A stretch of DNA of 64,000 bases from Latrodectus hesperus (Eukaryota > Arthropoda > Arachnida > Araneae > Theridiidae): the NCBI GenBank assembly GCA_037975125.1, contig CM075850.1:69421890-69485889 (forward strand), read 5' to 3'. Made by a program: the position numbers and the translations under genes. This document shows positions 1-15,829 of the stretch, one piece after another. Each line of letters starts with the position of its first letter. The first letter of the stretch is position 1. The notes beneath the pieces were generated by a model. That model searched no databases, was not told the origin of the DNA, and saw only the letters and a program-made list of their open reading frames with translations.

Positions 1-573
1 ATATTTTGTAATTACCTTGATCTTGGTATTTTAGCCAATGCTTGAAATATGTGTACTGAAAATTTGAGTAGTGTGAAGCTAACAACAATATGAAAAATTT
101 CAAAACATGTTTAGTCAAATTCTCAAGTAAACAGATAATTAATGCACATGTAGTTAATTTTAAATTATTTACAAGTAGAATGAAGATAGCAGAATGATCG
201 ATTGGTGTTTCTGATTATATCAATTTGACATCAGGATTGACAAATGCCTATTATTGGAACTTGGGAATTTTTTCAAATTCCGTAGGAAACTGATAAATGT
301 AAATTTAAATCAAATGTAGCACCGGTGTAGTGGATGCACATTTCGAATCGAATTAGCTTGGAAACATCTGTTTCATGATGTATTCCAGGTGAGCGTGTCA
401 ATAAATCACCTTCAGCTGTCCAAAACAAATTATTGAAATGCCATATTGTGACTTCCCTATTCTTGTTTGCATGTATATACACACAAACATATATATGTGA
501 GTGGTGTTTCACTCTCAGAAGTTATTCTAGTAGATAATTGTATATGTGAAAAAATTATCGGCTTACGAACATT

Positions 574-687
574 ATGTCAAGCAGTGAAGAAGAATTCTAT
601 TTTTATTATGAAGATAACTCTTCGGACACGGACTGTGAATTCGATGATCATTCTAGGGCTCGCAATCGGTACCCAGTCGACAGTTAA
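574..687 (+). other. Possible short initiating exon or protein-coding relic
   Basis: An ATG at 574 opens a 37-codon frame beginning MSSSEEEFYFYYEDNSSDTD, then CEFDDHSRARNRYPVDS and a TAA. The composition (Ser/Glu/Asp/Tyr-rich, balanced third bases) differs from the surrounding AT-rich DNA. A GTTAAG donor-like site lies at the end of the frame. I do not recognise the protein. It could be a first exon of an upstream-facing gene that continues to the right, or a transposon fragment. Confidence 0.3.
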
Positions 688-838
688 GCAGTTCCGATTT
701 TTTGACACTCTTTCATAAATTATATAAGCATTTAAAATGAGATAATTAGTAACAAGTTATTCAATTTATAAACTAAAATTAGGTACATTGGGGAATTAAA
801 TAATATCTAAGAGATAACAAAGATTAATTATTCGCAGA

Positions 839-933
839 ACAAAATATATAATCTAATTTTAATAAAATGTAACTCTAAAAATGTAAGAACTTTTTATAGT
901 TGCATTTTATTAAAATTAGATTATATATTTTGT
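839..933. repeat. Inverted repeat with about 36-bp arms
   Basis: The arm at 839-874 (ACAAAATATATAATCTAATT and on) is repeated inverted at 898-933. The 23-base loop could make it a small foldback or MITE remnant. Confidence 0.85.
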
Positions 934-1151
934 ACAAAAATCATTGCAGAATTGTTTAAAATACTAAATTCATTCAAAAGTTAAAAAAATGAGCATCTAA
1001 TTTATTACTTAGTTATTCGCTTCTAATTTTAAACAAAATTTTTAACATTTTAAAATTTCATATTTTGGAACGAATTAGGTAAAAAAATGTCTTATATTTT
1101 AACCTTGTTGCCAAGTCACATATTCTTATACTATGAAGTTTGCAACTAAGC

Positions 1152-2014
<863 letters not shown>

Positions 2015-2586
2015 CAAAAAAAACTAAAAAATATAAATAATTTAAAAACTTGATAAAAAAATTAAAATTAGTATTATATATACGTTGCTTATAAATTTCA
2101 ATTGTTAGATAACCTTTAATTACTAAAACTAAATGCGAATAAATATAGAAAAGTAAAACGTATTTAGCTGTTCCTTCCTTGAAACACTTTCGATTTTCGC
2201 TAGCATTAGTTAAATCACAACCGTAACCGTTCAATAAATAAGTTCCTTAGCTACGATTTCACGGTAATCCGTCAATTCTGGGGGTTGAATTTGAAGCATT
2301 GCAGTGAAGCCAGTTGCCCCTACCAAGGGGCTCGGGATACCGGAAAACGCACAGAATTGTTTGCCCGAGTTACCTCGGGATAGCCGGTTAAGGGGTTAAA
2401 ATTATCTAAGCAACCGTTACTTTGAAATTGTGTTATTTTATGACAGACCTTAAAATATCTCAGCGCAGTTATACAGCATTGCCTATTTATTGCTTTATTT
2501 GGCCGATTACTTTTCAACGTCAGTAACAGCACGTTAACTGGAACAGTTATACGGGAACGAAGTGTTGTCAGAAGTAAGTTCGTTCT

Positions 2587-2613
2587 TCAGTAATGAACAG
2601 TTCGTTACTGAAG
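2587..2613. repeat. Short hairpin TTCAGTAAT...ATTACTGAA type
   Basis: TTCAGTAATGAAC is followed by GTTCGTTACTGAA, nearly self-complementary. It is part of a less AT-rich 2530-2720 patch with several GTTCTT/AAGAAC repeats. It may be a MITE remnant. Confidence 0.5.
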
Positions 2614-4499
2614 AAAAGCTCCTTATTTTAAGAACGCCTGTTATGTAATAACGAAATGTTATTTGATAACAGCTTGTTTTCGTTCTTACAAGAACGTTGG
2701 TTTTCGTTATGTTGCTGGACAACATTTTGTAACTTTTAAATCCGTATTTTTACTCGTTGATTTCTTAAGGGAGGTCCCTCTTCATTTTTGTTCACAGCTC
2801 GCGGCTCACAATTGATTAGGAATGAAAGAGAATTCTGCACTTTTTTCTTTTTTCAGCAAGAAATTACTTGTGAATAAAATATTCTCCACCGACACAAGTT
2901 GCAACGTTTTAAAACTGATCGATACATTGGAAATAAAGTCTAATTAAAAAAGTTCAGTTACAATTATTATGAAGTTTTTAAAAGTGAAGATTTTATTCAT
3001 TCTTTAAATATTAAAATTATTGTTTGTAAAAATCATGACTAAAGACATTTAAAAAAATTCATAAATATAATTATTATATGTATATATATTTTATTATTAT
3101 TAATTTACAATTTTAATATAAATTTTTAAATTTATATAAAAGTTTTTACATAAATTATTAAAAAAAATTATATAATATATATTATTTATTAATTATTATG
3201 TTGAATACATATTAATTAATAAAATATTTATTTTATTATAATTTAAATTTTAAATCTTATAGAATTATTAATTATAATTTTATTTTCATTATACTTTATC
3301 ATAAAATTTATCTAAAAAAATATAAGATTTTATTTCCTTTTAATAAATGCTTAGATAATTTCAGAGACCAAATTATAAACATATAAAATATGTTTATTGT
3401 TTTGTTTTACTATCTTTAGTATGGTATTTTTAGAAAATGTAAAAAAATAAATAAATAAAATAAATAGAGTAAATCACGCATTTTAAGCATATTAAGAATA
3501 GTATTTTAAATTGATAAGAAATCAAGTTAACTTGAAAAAACTGTATATGTTCAATCTTTGTAAGATATTTTATTTTCAAAATTTCGTAAATAATTATTGC
3601 TATCCAAACAAAAAAATTATTTTAATTGTTTCTATAGATGTAATCAAATGTAATAATGCATTAAAATTGCAAATCTATCAAAACTTTTAGCGTTTAAAAA
3701 CTGTAAAATAAAATAATTTCTTAAAAATAAGTTGTTTTAAAGTAAAAATAATTAAATATCTGATTAAAGATGGTTTAATTAGAGCAAAAATTATTTCATT
3801 CAACAAAAAATATAAAACTAAATTTTAAGTGTCCTGAAAACAAGATATCTAGAAAACCAATTTAAAAGTAAAATAAATTAATATTTACAGTAAAAATTAG
3901 AAGCAAAACAATTTTACTGATAAAACTGTCGGTAAATTACATGGCTTTTTTTAATCTTATGTAATTCAAATTAGCGCCCACAAATAGATAAACATATAAA
4001 AATTGAAACAACGAATTAGATGTTAATTGTCATATATATTTCTGATAAACAATTTACTATACTTATTTCTTTTTCTTTTCGGCACTTAATAAAATATGAT
4101 ATATCCTGAAAATTCGTCCAATGTAGATGTTAACCGCAATAATATAATAAATTTCTTTAGCGGCATAAATGAGATACAATTATATTAGCTTTATTTATTA
4201 ATAAAACTTTCATAAAAATCATTATTTGCATAATAATTTTATAAGGATTCAAAAAAGAATTTTATATTTTAAATAATATAAGACAACAAAATGTATGAAT
4301 AACGTATATTGTATCCTTTGCGACTTGCCTATGAAATAAATTTTTGCTTCTTATATAATCATCCACTTAGCGAGTCATATTATAATAACAAAATTTCATA
4401 AATTTAAAAATCATGTACTTGAATACAACTAAGCCAAATATAGACTTACGAAAAAACTTTTCATGAATAGTGGAATACATTAACATCTCAAACAATAAG

Positions 4500-4616
4500 A
4501 ACTCCTGTAAATATGTGGGGCTGAAGGGCAATATATATTTCCAGTTGTTCAACAATAGCCGATATCGAACCCAGAGCCTTTCAATTCGAAGATTACGTCT
4601 TGCCAATCTAAACCAC
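4500..4616 (-). repeat. tRNA-derived SINE head fragment
   Basis: The minus strand reads AGCGTGGTTTAGATTGGCAA, later CTCTGGGTTCGATATCGGC. These look like an A-box-like and a B-box element about 35 bases apart. The body to the left is unrelated to SINE-1 or SINE-2 as far as I can see. Confidence 0.6.
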
Positions 4617-5542
4617 GCTGAACGTTAAAAGTATATAAACGTATATGCTCAAGTATGCAAATATATATATCTATATAACAAAGCATTATATTTTAAACAG
4701 TTCGATTAATAGCAAAATATTTTCAGAGGGTAAAAGAAACACATCAAGTTAGTGGGAATCCCGTAATAAATTTCATTGCTGAAATGGAACAAAAAGTAGC
4801 AATATATTCCGCTGGAAATGTTTTTCAAAAAATACTTCGAAAACAGCGGCTAAATATGATTTATTAGTCTTTATAAGAAAAACTTCCCTCCAGAAGGAGT
4901 ATTCTATAATTTTCGAAGAAAGAGGGAAAAAGAAGTTTGACCAGTTGTCTTGTGAATGTCGCATTTCAATTACTATTTTTTTCCCAGCAAATATTTTCCA
5001 ACGAGCAATCCTATATGAAAATATTATTTAACACACGTCGATATCGCCAATAACAGTTCATTATTGGTGATATTGAAGTATTCTTACTTAAAAATGTTGA
5101 GTTTCTTATTATTTTTAAGCCAATCTAAAATCGCCTATTTCGTTTGTTATTTTATAGCAGTTATTGGTTACTGTTATCAGCTCAAAATATAACAGTAGTA
5201 ACAGGTTGTTGAAAAATAACCATTTGGCACATCTTTAATTTGAACTGACCCGTTTTCCCTCACCCCTATTCTAAGAACTCTGGGAATAATTGGATGTAGG
5301 CAGCTGTTGGCTAGCTGGAGCAAATTTAAAACTGTCTTTTTGTCTGTTTTTATAGCGTTAGTACTTTTATTTTCACGGTATAATGCGCCAAATCTGGCAG
5401 GCTCGCTAATTTCGAATGATTGATTGACAAGCAATTTCAACCAACAATATTGTTTACGCCTCTACACAAGCTTTGAGAACTAACCCCAGATGGGTCGAGA
5501 AGACAACAGAAGCTCTCACCTCGGTCTGGAAGAGCCTTAATG

Positions 5543-5591
5543 TTCTATTCAAGTTATATTTTTCTAAAAGAAAAATATAACTTGAATAGAA
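5543..5591. repeat. Perfect 23-bp-arm hairpin
   Basis: TTCTATTCAAGTTATATTTT (continuing to 5565) is repeated exactly inverted at 5569-5591, with a 3-base AAA loop. Confidence 0.93.
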
Positions 5592-5601
5592 ACTAAAGAA
5601 T

Positions 5602-5676
5602 TAACTCATGAAATAACTCATGAAAAACTAACTCATGAAATAAATATTAAAAAAAAACTAACTCATGAAATAAATA
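5602..5676. repeat. Short irregular tandem repeat
   Basis: Four copies of AACTCATGAAA with variable A/T-rich spacers follow immediately after the 5543-5591 hairpin. Confidence 0.8.
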
Positions 5677-7644
5677 TAAATATTTATGAATTATAAATAC
5701 ATATTATTTAACAGCACAGTGTGCTACATAATTATAAGACCACCCGAAATAAAATTCATGTTAATAATAAAAAGTTCGAAGATTTTAAAAAAAATCTTAT
5801 AAATATAGAATTTTATAAGAATGAAGCATTTTATTTAGTGATATATTTTCTAAAAATTCAGTAAATGAATATTTTCAAACTAATTTTTTTTAATCTCGAT
5901 GTTATATAGACCTTTTATATTTTACTTAAAATCAGTTTATTTTTTATTTCCAAATCGTATGTAAAATTGTAACTGCATCACAAAAGAATGCAAATGATAA
6001 TTTTCTAAAGAAAACTAGAGTTTACTTACATTTTTACGAAAAAATTCCCAATGTCGTGTGAAAGAGAACTATCTAAACAAAAAACTCAAAAAGTCTTAAA
6101 ATCCTTCAAAAATTGCAACGTAAAATAAACAAGATTCTTATAAGTTTTAAGATCCTTGTATTCATAATACTTTAAGTAAAAAAGATTGTTACAAAAAAAT
6201 ATGAAAGAACGAACTTTGAGGAAGAGTAAATTTTCAGCTCGTGTTGATGAACCGATTTTCAAGTTTGTAACAAAATATATATGTTTATTGGTAAAATAAC
6301 GCAACACAGAGCAATAAAACTATCTCACAAACAACAGTTTGGTACACTTTAACAATAAATTTAAAGTTTGCTTTCCAAAAATTAAAAAAAAAGTCCAAGC
6401 TGCTAAATCCTCATAAAAACAAAACTGAATTGGAAAAAGAATTCATAACTTGCGATGCAACTTAGAAGAAAAAGTTTTCCACCCAAAAATTTTCAATTTG
6501 AATGGCCAGAATAGTAATATTTGCAATTGGCCTGATATGAACACAGTATGGAGGGGTTTCTTCAGAAGACAGATGGGTAGTGACTCAATTGATAGTATGA
6601 GAAATTTTTGATTATGATAAGAAATATGATAGCGAGTTTCTGGAAAACTATAACAGTAATCAACAACTGCTTTATCAAATCTTTTTTCAATATACTTTAA
6701 ACTCTTAAAACTTTCAGTGATTGTAATGTCTTCCAAACAAAATAATACCTCTGGAAGATAAGAAACGTATTGGAAGGAATTCTGCTTAGCCCCTTTCATT
6801 TAACAGTTAGATCCCAATTCTGGGTAAGGTACAGGAAAGTATGTTAGTTCAACAGCTTGTGGTACACTTTTAGAAAGGCCAAACTGGAAATTCATCAATA
6901 TAATTTTATCATTAAGTGGTTAAATAAACTAAAAATTGGATTCAGAAAGTAAAAATAGAAGTGTTAAACTACGCAAGCCAATGCTTACTGGTATATTATA
7001 AAAACTTTGTAGGGTCAATTGCCCCCTCAATATATTCAAATATATATATATAAATATATATATATTTGACTTGTCAAGTGCATCAAATAACCGCTAATAT
7101 GATTCTGTGTACTTATTGGTAGTAACTACCATGAAAATGAAATTAAGTTCGTCAAATTTTGCACGAAAAATCTCGAATCGAAAAAAATCCAGGTTCAATT
7201 TTTGCTGATTCAAAAAAAGTGGTAGATCAATATCTTTTTAGTTTTGTAAAAATATTTATTTTAAAGTGTTCTCTCTTATAATTTTATAACGAATATTTAA
7301 AAGGAAAGTTTTGAAGTATCTGATAAAATAATTAATACATTTTAAAAATATAACATTAAAATATTAAGAGCATATATTTATTCGCAACAACTTAATTTAA
7401 GAAATTTATTTTATTTGAAATAACAATTACAAAGAACATATTGGTCTTATAATTTTGCAACACACTGTAAGGAAAAATTAATTACATAGTCCTGTCAGAA
7501 TCAGTTTGAAAATGTCTTCGAGGCGTAGATTAAGTGACTACCCATATAATGGAAAGTTTGTGTTGGTGTGTTAAGAAACTTTTCAATCTCAATAATTTAG
7601 ATATTAATCTACATGTAAAATATAAATTAAAAAGAAAATTTCGT

Positions 7645-7647
<3 letters not shown>

Positions 7648-7741
<94 letters not shown>

Positions 7742-7775
7742 TGTATGTATGTATGTATGTATGTATGTATGTATA
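7648..7775. repeat. Compound (AT)n-(GTAT)n microsatellite
   Basis: About 66 bp of AT dinucleotides is followed at about 7714 by about fifteen GTAT tetranucleotides. Confidence 0.97.
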
Positions 7776-9068
7776 ATATTTTAATACACTATTAGATTTC
7801 TTTAATTAATTTTTATTATTTACAACAGTCATAAATTAAAAAAATTACATTAGATATAAAATAAGTCGTGTATTCTTTGATATTTGTGTAAAATGTAAAT
7901 TAAATTATTCGTCAGTAAAAATTTCGTAATTATTAAGAATTACATGATACGTTCTTACGAAGAAAATTATCTCCTATTTACAAACTCTCCAGTTTTTTAA
8001 CCTTCGAACACTTTTTTTTTTTTGGCAGAAATTGAATCATAATGTATTTATAATAAGATGTTTTAATCAAATGTTAAGTAATATAAAGTATGTAAAATGA
8101 GAAATGCAAAATATTCTTTATTAGGGAACAAAAGTAATTTTATAATGTCAAAAATTAACTTTGAAAAGCTGATTTATTTCAAAAAACAAGGAAAATAAAT
8201 ACTGAAATGAAAACTCGCCATGAAAAGCTATGTTAAGCAACAAAGAAATATTCCGCGGCCCTTGACATGAAATAATTATCATTGTTCTATTGTGATACAA
8301 GACAAAGTAATTATAATTATTATTTATTTATTTATTGTATTTTGAGACTTTTAAGTATCAAAGTATAATAAAGAAGAAAGATTTACAAAAATTCCATATA
8401 AATGAAAAATTATTTTAGTTGACAATTACAAAGGAGTTTTGAACAAGAGAATATCTCTAGAGTTTAAAGATAACTTAAAATTTTGTATTTTAAATCACAA
8501 ATTATAAAATCCAGTATTTAAACTGATTGATAAATAAGGTCTTGAAGAATCCTTGGTGCAGTTAACTGAACACGTGAGTAATGTTTGTTATCACAAGCAT
8601 TTCCTTTCTGGAAGGAAAATCCATAAATCTGCTGCGTTTACTTATTTACTATTTACTAAAATAATCCAACTTGATTTAAATTTTCTTGAAAACGTTGTTT
8701 GTTAAAATATTAGCTTAAGGGAAAAAATACGCACTAAACGTAAAGTTCCTGTACTAATCAAGTCTAGACTTAAGAAAGAACTGTAACTCGTGAAAGCTGT
8801 CGATTACTATTGAACTTGCTGTAATCACTCGTCGTCAGCAGAAGCTTAAAAAAGATAATATCACGAGACTTTTTTGTAGTCACGACCATTTGATGCTTTC
8901 AATCGCATATTTTAAATAATCGTTTCTTAAGCTATTTCAATTTAATTTGTTCATTTAATCGATACCTTTGCGAACATGGTTAAATTCGACAAGGATGAAT
9001 AAAGTAAAAGCTTCTGCACTGTTGCAAAAACATCCTTGCCGGAGGAAGGAATCAAAGTCATGAACAGT

Positions 9069-9186
<118 letters not shown>

Positions 9187-12017
9187 GACTTTATAATGCG
9201 CAACGACTGGATTGGCATATAATTGCTTACTCTACTCCAATGTAACTCTAAACGTTTCTTAATTTAAAAAAATACTGAACCTGTATTATTTAACTCTATT
9301 ATTGTTAATTATTTGAAAAAAAGAATAGTATAATTCAAAAAGTATATCATAATTTTATACATTTTAACCTTTGACACTAATTTTTAGCTAAATACTAAGC
9401 GAAACAACAATTTTAACTTTAAATAATAATTTTTAATTAATTTTTCGTGTGATATAATAACAGTTTAAATTAGGTATAAAATCATTTTCTTCGTTGATAT
9501 TATACTCACGATTTTACAGTGCTTTTGACAACAAGACCATTCTTCTGGTTCCAACAATCTATTGACTCCATATTCATTAGAGTTATTATTTAATTATAAA
9601 TACAAAAAAATATTTTCAATAAAAAGCATTCGATAGAGAAAATTTAATTATTTAAAATTTTCTATGGTCACTCTTATCCCTTTTATGAAAAACGCTCGGC
9701 TCTTTAAATGATGTCAGCGGTGCCGTAAAGAAATTTAGATAAAGTCAAGAGCTTAGCAAATAAGTTTGTTTTTTTAACATTAATAGATCAAAGAACTCAT
9801 TTGTTACATAATAAAACTCCTAATCGCATAGCGCCACATACCACACTGAAAAGTTACACAGTGGCTTTCATAACTGATACCAGACAATGGCCAGAAGTTG
9901 TCAAAAGCCGACAAACGGAAATGGGTGAAGACCGCCACCATGAAAGTGATGAGCATCATTGTTTGTTAATATTTTCCGACATCTCAAAGAAAAAACACCA
10001 CAGCAGATAATGGGACTCAAAAACACTAATTAGAATAAAAAAGTACTTCATAATCACAATTTCTCTTAAAATGTTAATTTTTGGAGCTTATATTATAGAA
10101 CTAGTTAATTCAAATTAAAGTGAATTGAAATGGATTCAGATTTATCAAAACATTTATTAATTTCTTGAATTTGATTTATTCATCATGGTCTTTGGTATTA
10201 AAATAGTTAACTTTTTTCGCAACAGTGTGTATCCTTTTGTAGAACGACAAAACTTTTTATCTTTTTCTATTTTCTATTTTTATCTTTTTTATCTTTTTAT
10301 CTTTCTCATGTTTGGTTCATTAAAACTCATTGCAAAGCACCGTTCAAACCGAAGATAAATATTGTTTTCAAATTTCTTCTGTTTTAAAACAATTATTCCA
10401 TCTACACAAAGGCAAAAAGTAAAATCCAATTTTTGAACAAAATAAAAAATTGGTCATAACTATTTCTACTAAGTTTATAAGGTGTTCATTATACATATAA
10501 TTAGTCACCAATTAACTAAAACTTGGTGTAATAGTTTCAATTTTCTTACATATATATCGGGAAAAAAATAATATACATGATTCTCAACCAATACAAAATA
10601 CAATTTATCAATACTATTTATGCCAAACGTTGATAAAAGTAACATTCCAAAATTTTGCTCAAAATAAAAATCATAACAATATTTCCAAAAATATACAAAT
10701 ATATTAAATATATGACAATTTATATCAAACTGAAATGCGATTGGAAATTATTTTAATAAGTGAACTTTTACTTTTCCGTACCTTGTTTTTAAAGTCACCT
10801 AAACTTGACTAAATTATTATTATTTATGAAAACAAATGCTTATAAAACTTTAAATAATCGTAATTGTAACATTTTTTCATAATGTACACATGGATTTTAA
10901 TTATTTTTCATAATGGAAAACAGAGAGAATGTTTTTGATTAAATAGTATAAAAGAGTTTTTGATAAAGTATGCAAAGAGAATTTCCATAAAATCTGAAAA
11001 AATATTTTTTACGTAGTCGCAGTATAATAAAATTTAAAAATCAAAGTGCAAGTCATTTTCGGTCAAAATGTGCTGAATGTTTGTAAATATTCTACATGAA
11101 GACAAATTCATTTCCTTAGTTTCGTTCTCGTTTGAAGAGTTGTTTTATATAAATATATATTTGCCATACAGAAATGGGAGTCATTTCTTCAGAATTATAA
11201 AAATGCGTAGTGCCATAAAAAATTTTTCATCTTTTGGACAACACAGCTCTTGAAACTAATGAAAGAAACTTAAAAAAACAAATGTTATGGTGAATCTATT
11301 TGTAGATTGCATAATTTAGAAAAAATGTTTTGACTTTTTTAAAAACCTGATTGACCAGAAAAAAGTGTGAATGATTGAAATGTTAATACTTTGTGGACAC
11401 AATTGTGTGGAAAAAAATTATATAATTGCGTATGAGTAAACAGTGGTATCAACCGACATTTCGAAAACGCCACAATTAGGCCTTAAAAGCATTATTTACA
11501 GAACTTTCTGATAGTCCAGTCTTAGGAGCCAACTCTTCAGACATAAGTATTTTTTTGAAACCACTGACATCTTAAAATTATGAACTCACCAAATCATTTG
11601 TCCCATTAAGCTTCTTTTATTAACTGTTTCTGTATTCTGTACTACCAGATAATGGCAAAATTTTATGCCTCAACGAAGTATGTTTTTTAACTTGGATGCA
11701 CTGGCTCCCATTTTTGTTGGACAAATAAAAAAAAACTCAAAGCAAGCAAGAAGATAGGAAAATATAATTGTCTATTTCCTTTAGAATATTTTCGTTAACA
11801 TATTTTTTAAAAAAAATCATTTGCATTTTTATTTATTTTTGAATTACACAATTGTAGCCAGTTATTTTTTATAAATAACAGTTTTTGTGGAATGCCTTTT
11901 GTGTGTGAATGCTTTGATTAATGATTCTTTTTTTTAACCTTAAAGGGGTTATTTCTTTCGTTCCAGTTGAGACCATAATTACGTCGCTTTATTACAATTC
12001 TCATTGGTTTAAAATAT

Positions 12018-12060
12018 TCATGACGTCAGAATCTACGTCACATTATGACATAGTATTGAG
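12018..12060. promoter_or_regulatory. CRE-like motif cluster
   Basis: ATGACGTCA at about 12020 (a perfect CREB/ATF-type palindrome TGACGTCA) is followed by CTACGTCACATTATGACATAG. The 11960-12170 patch is less AT-rich, and GACG-type motifs recur. It could be a promoter, but no adjoining gene is recognisable. Confidence 0.3.
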
Positions 12061-13062
12061 ACGGCGTTGTAATTTCGATTTGTCGATGAATTCTTGAAGC
12101 GATAGTACACAAGGTGAAATTCACCATTGAATGCCTGAGCGTCTTCGACGATGAGAAAAAATTCATTCATGATTTTTACCAGTAATAAAGAAAGATTTTT
12201 AATTATAATATCTTCCGCTTATAAAAGTTTTCAAAATCATAAGGATTACCTGTTGTTCTAAATAATTAGTTTTCAAATCTTTAGCGATATTGCTCACAAA
12301 ATTTTCTTAAATTATTATCTTTTCTGTTTTGTGTCTTTGACCGATTCAAGTATTGTTGCCTGGCTCTCCGACAAATACCTTTTATGTCATTTCACGTTCT
12401 CTTATAACCCGTTAAAGTTTCTCTATTTGGGGTGTGTGTGTGGCGGGATGATCATTTTGCGAGTAAAACATTGTTTGTTACGAGAATCAGAAACCATGAT
12501 TCTAAAACTCGTTTCGAATCGCTTTGAGCTAAATGACCTTAACAATAGTCGAATTGATTTGGACATGACAACCGTATCGAGTATCGACTCTATTCTTTCA
12601 ACACGTTGGAATCAAAATTAAAAAATATAGTCTAAGTTCATTTTATTAGTAAAACGAGTTCTTATATAAAAACCAAAGCATCGGTTTGAGAAGCCGTTTT
12701 TTATCATCATTATCAAGCCATTAACGTTTTGACACTAGAACAGATGATAAAGCAAAATGAATAAGATAAGAAAAAATATTCACTTAATGCTTGGTTTAAA
12801 TCAATAAAAATAATTTAAAAGGCGTTTTTTTTAAAAAAAAAAACTTTTATTTGGAATTATCTTTCGTGCACTGAAGAGGTTATTTGGGAAAATGCTGAGA
12901 TTCAATAATGGATTAATATTCTGTTACGGGTCGCTATATTTTGAATTAAAAAGTTTTGAAAATACAGCCTTAATTTAAAAATTCACTTCTGTATTTTTGT
13001 GAAAAATCACACATATTCAATAAGAGTGAAACTAATCCTTAAAGAATGGTTTCATCAGTTTT

Positions 13063-13213
13063 GTTTGTTTGGTTTGTCGCGTTCAATGATTATTTTTTGT
13101 ACAGGAGGGCCAATTATACCAGGACTTACGGCTTAAAGTGGATTCCGAATCATTACTACATCCATTCTGGATGTGGGAGCCGAACTCACTAACTGTTGAA
13201 CCGAAAGAAAGAA
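13063..13213 (-). repeat. SINE-1 copy, 5'-truncated
   Basis: A copy of the tRNA-derived SINE defined at 32638-32827: a TTTG-rich tail at the left, then ACTTACGGCTTAAAGTGGAT and a decayed B-box. A 10-bp direct repeat, CATCAGTTTT, flanks it (13053-13062 and 13214-13223). The head with the A-box is missing. Confidence 0.85.
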
Positions 13214-14079
13214 CATCAGTTTTTGTAAAGCGATAAATTAAGTAAAAAAGTTGCAGTTTAAACAAAGTTTTAATTCCAAAAGAGTTTCTAAATAATGCTT
13301 CAGATTTTAAAGAAATATATATTTTTCAAGCATTTCTTCCTCAAATCGAAGACTCGAATAGAGGAAAAACTGCATTTATTAGAATAATTTTTTTATATTA
13401 GCGAGATTTGAGGGATTTGTGTCTTTATCTTCATAAATATGTGTAATAGTTTTAATATTTAACTATTTTCAACTCACATTTAATAATGATAGTTTCTTTT
13501 CCATCATTAAGATTAAACGAATAAGATATTTTAAATAATATTATTTCAAACAATTTTTTTCTAAACTAGATTGCTTGTAAAGCATAATTAGAAAAAAATA
13601 AAATCACGTGTTTTCATAAATTGTATTACTTAAATATAAATTATCAACTGCAACATTCTTTTGCAAACAGATGAGATGAAGAATTGCATTTAAAAACGAA
13701 AATATTATGAAGTCAGCTATCAGTTTATATATTATTTGGTAAAGTAAGAGATCCGAGAGATTGTTTTTTAGCCTTCTAATTACACTAATCAAAAAAAAAA
13801 CTTTCTTAACAGAAATAGAATTAGCAGTCTATAACTAATTTTGCAGTTTAGAATTTAAAAATAATAATATTAAAGCTGTAGCACGTACAGTTTTTTGTTA
13901 TGACCACCTTACCAGTACTGAAAGGAACTGAAAAAGTATTTTAAACACACATTTTTTTAATTAATTTCATTATCGTACAAAGCTATTGTAATTGAGATAA
14001 TACATATATTTAAAACAAAGTAGAAAACCAAACCATTAGACATTAATTAAATATGGTGAAACGATGTCACTTTCTGCTT

Positions 14080-15140
<1,061 letters not shown>

Positions 15141-15829
15141 GAGGAGAACTTGCCATTTTCGTTGTGAACTAATATAAAAGCACACAACCACACTTAACAA
15201 AGAATTTACTATCCTGGGACACCGAAATGACTAAGGTGGCGTTACAGTGTTGCAACAGCGCGGGCATTTAGCGTGAAATCATGAAAAATAGTGGACAATT
15301 CTATTTTGTGTTACACAAAAATGAGACTTGGTGGGACTCTTTTACTTACAGTTATTTAAATAACAGTGTGAATTAATTATAAAAATAATAATTTAGTTGC
15401 TGTTAGCGAACCATTGTAAATCAGTGTTATTACAAAAATTCACCTCACACAATTTTGTTTTTAAATGAACTCTGCCTTGAAGTCGATATTTAGGTTAGAT
15501 TCTAGCATTACAAAAATTTATGATAAAAAAAGTACGTATAAATGAAAACCAGTTTTACTTTCTAAGATACATACTTCTGACCGTTACAACTGCAATCCAC
15601 GAAGGAACGATCTTAGGAACGTTAAAATCACATGAAAATACAAGAGAAAGAAAAAGGCCAATGATTAGCATTTCAGCTGATTTGGATTACAAGAAAAAGT
15701 CAAAGGACATTTGAAGTACAGCAGGAAATTTGTGCAGTGGCTTTTATATTCGGAGTCTTTTTTATAGTAAAGTTGGGGTTACCTCTGAATATTGTTATGT
15801 CTCGAATAAGGAAAAATGTACTTTCAAAC
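15141..15829. other. Intergenic sequence before the Tc1 relic
   Basis: A short plus-strand frame at 15520-15714 is rich in Lys and Arg and is unrecognised. I see nothing else. Confidence 0.5.

Larger units (their letters stand above)
1..1151. other. Intergenic sequence, left edge
   Basis: AT-rich DNA containing the 574-687 frame and the 839-933 inverted repeat. I see nothing else. Confidence 0.6.

Noticed and set aside
7714..7775. CRISPR-like or satellite array
   Set aside because: The units are tetranucleotides without spacers, a plain microsatellite.
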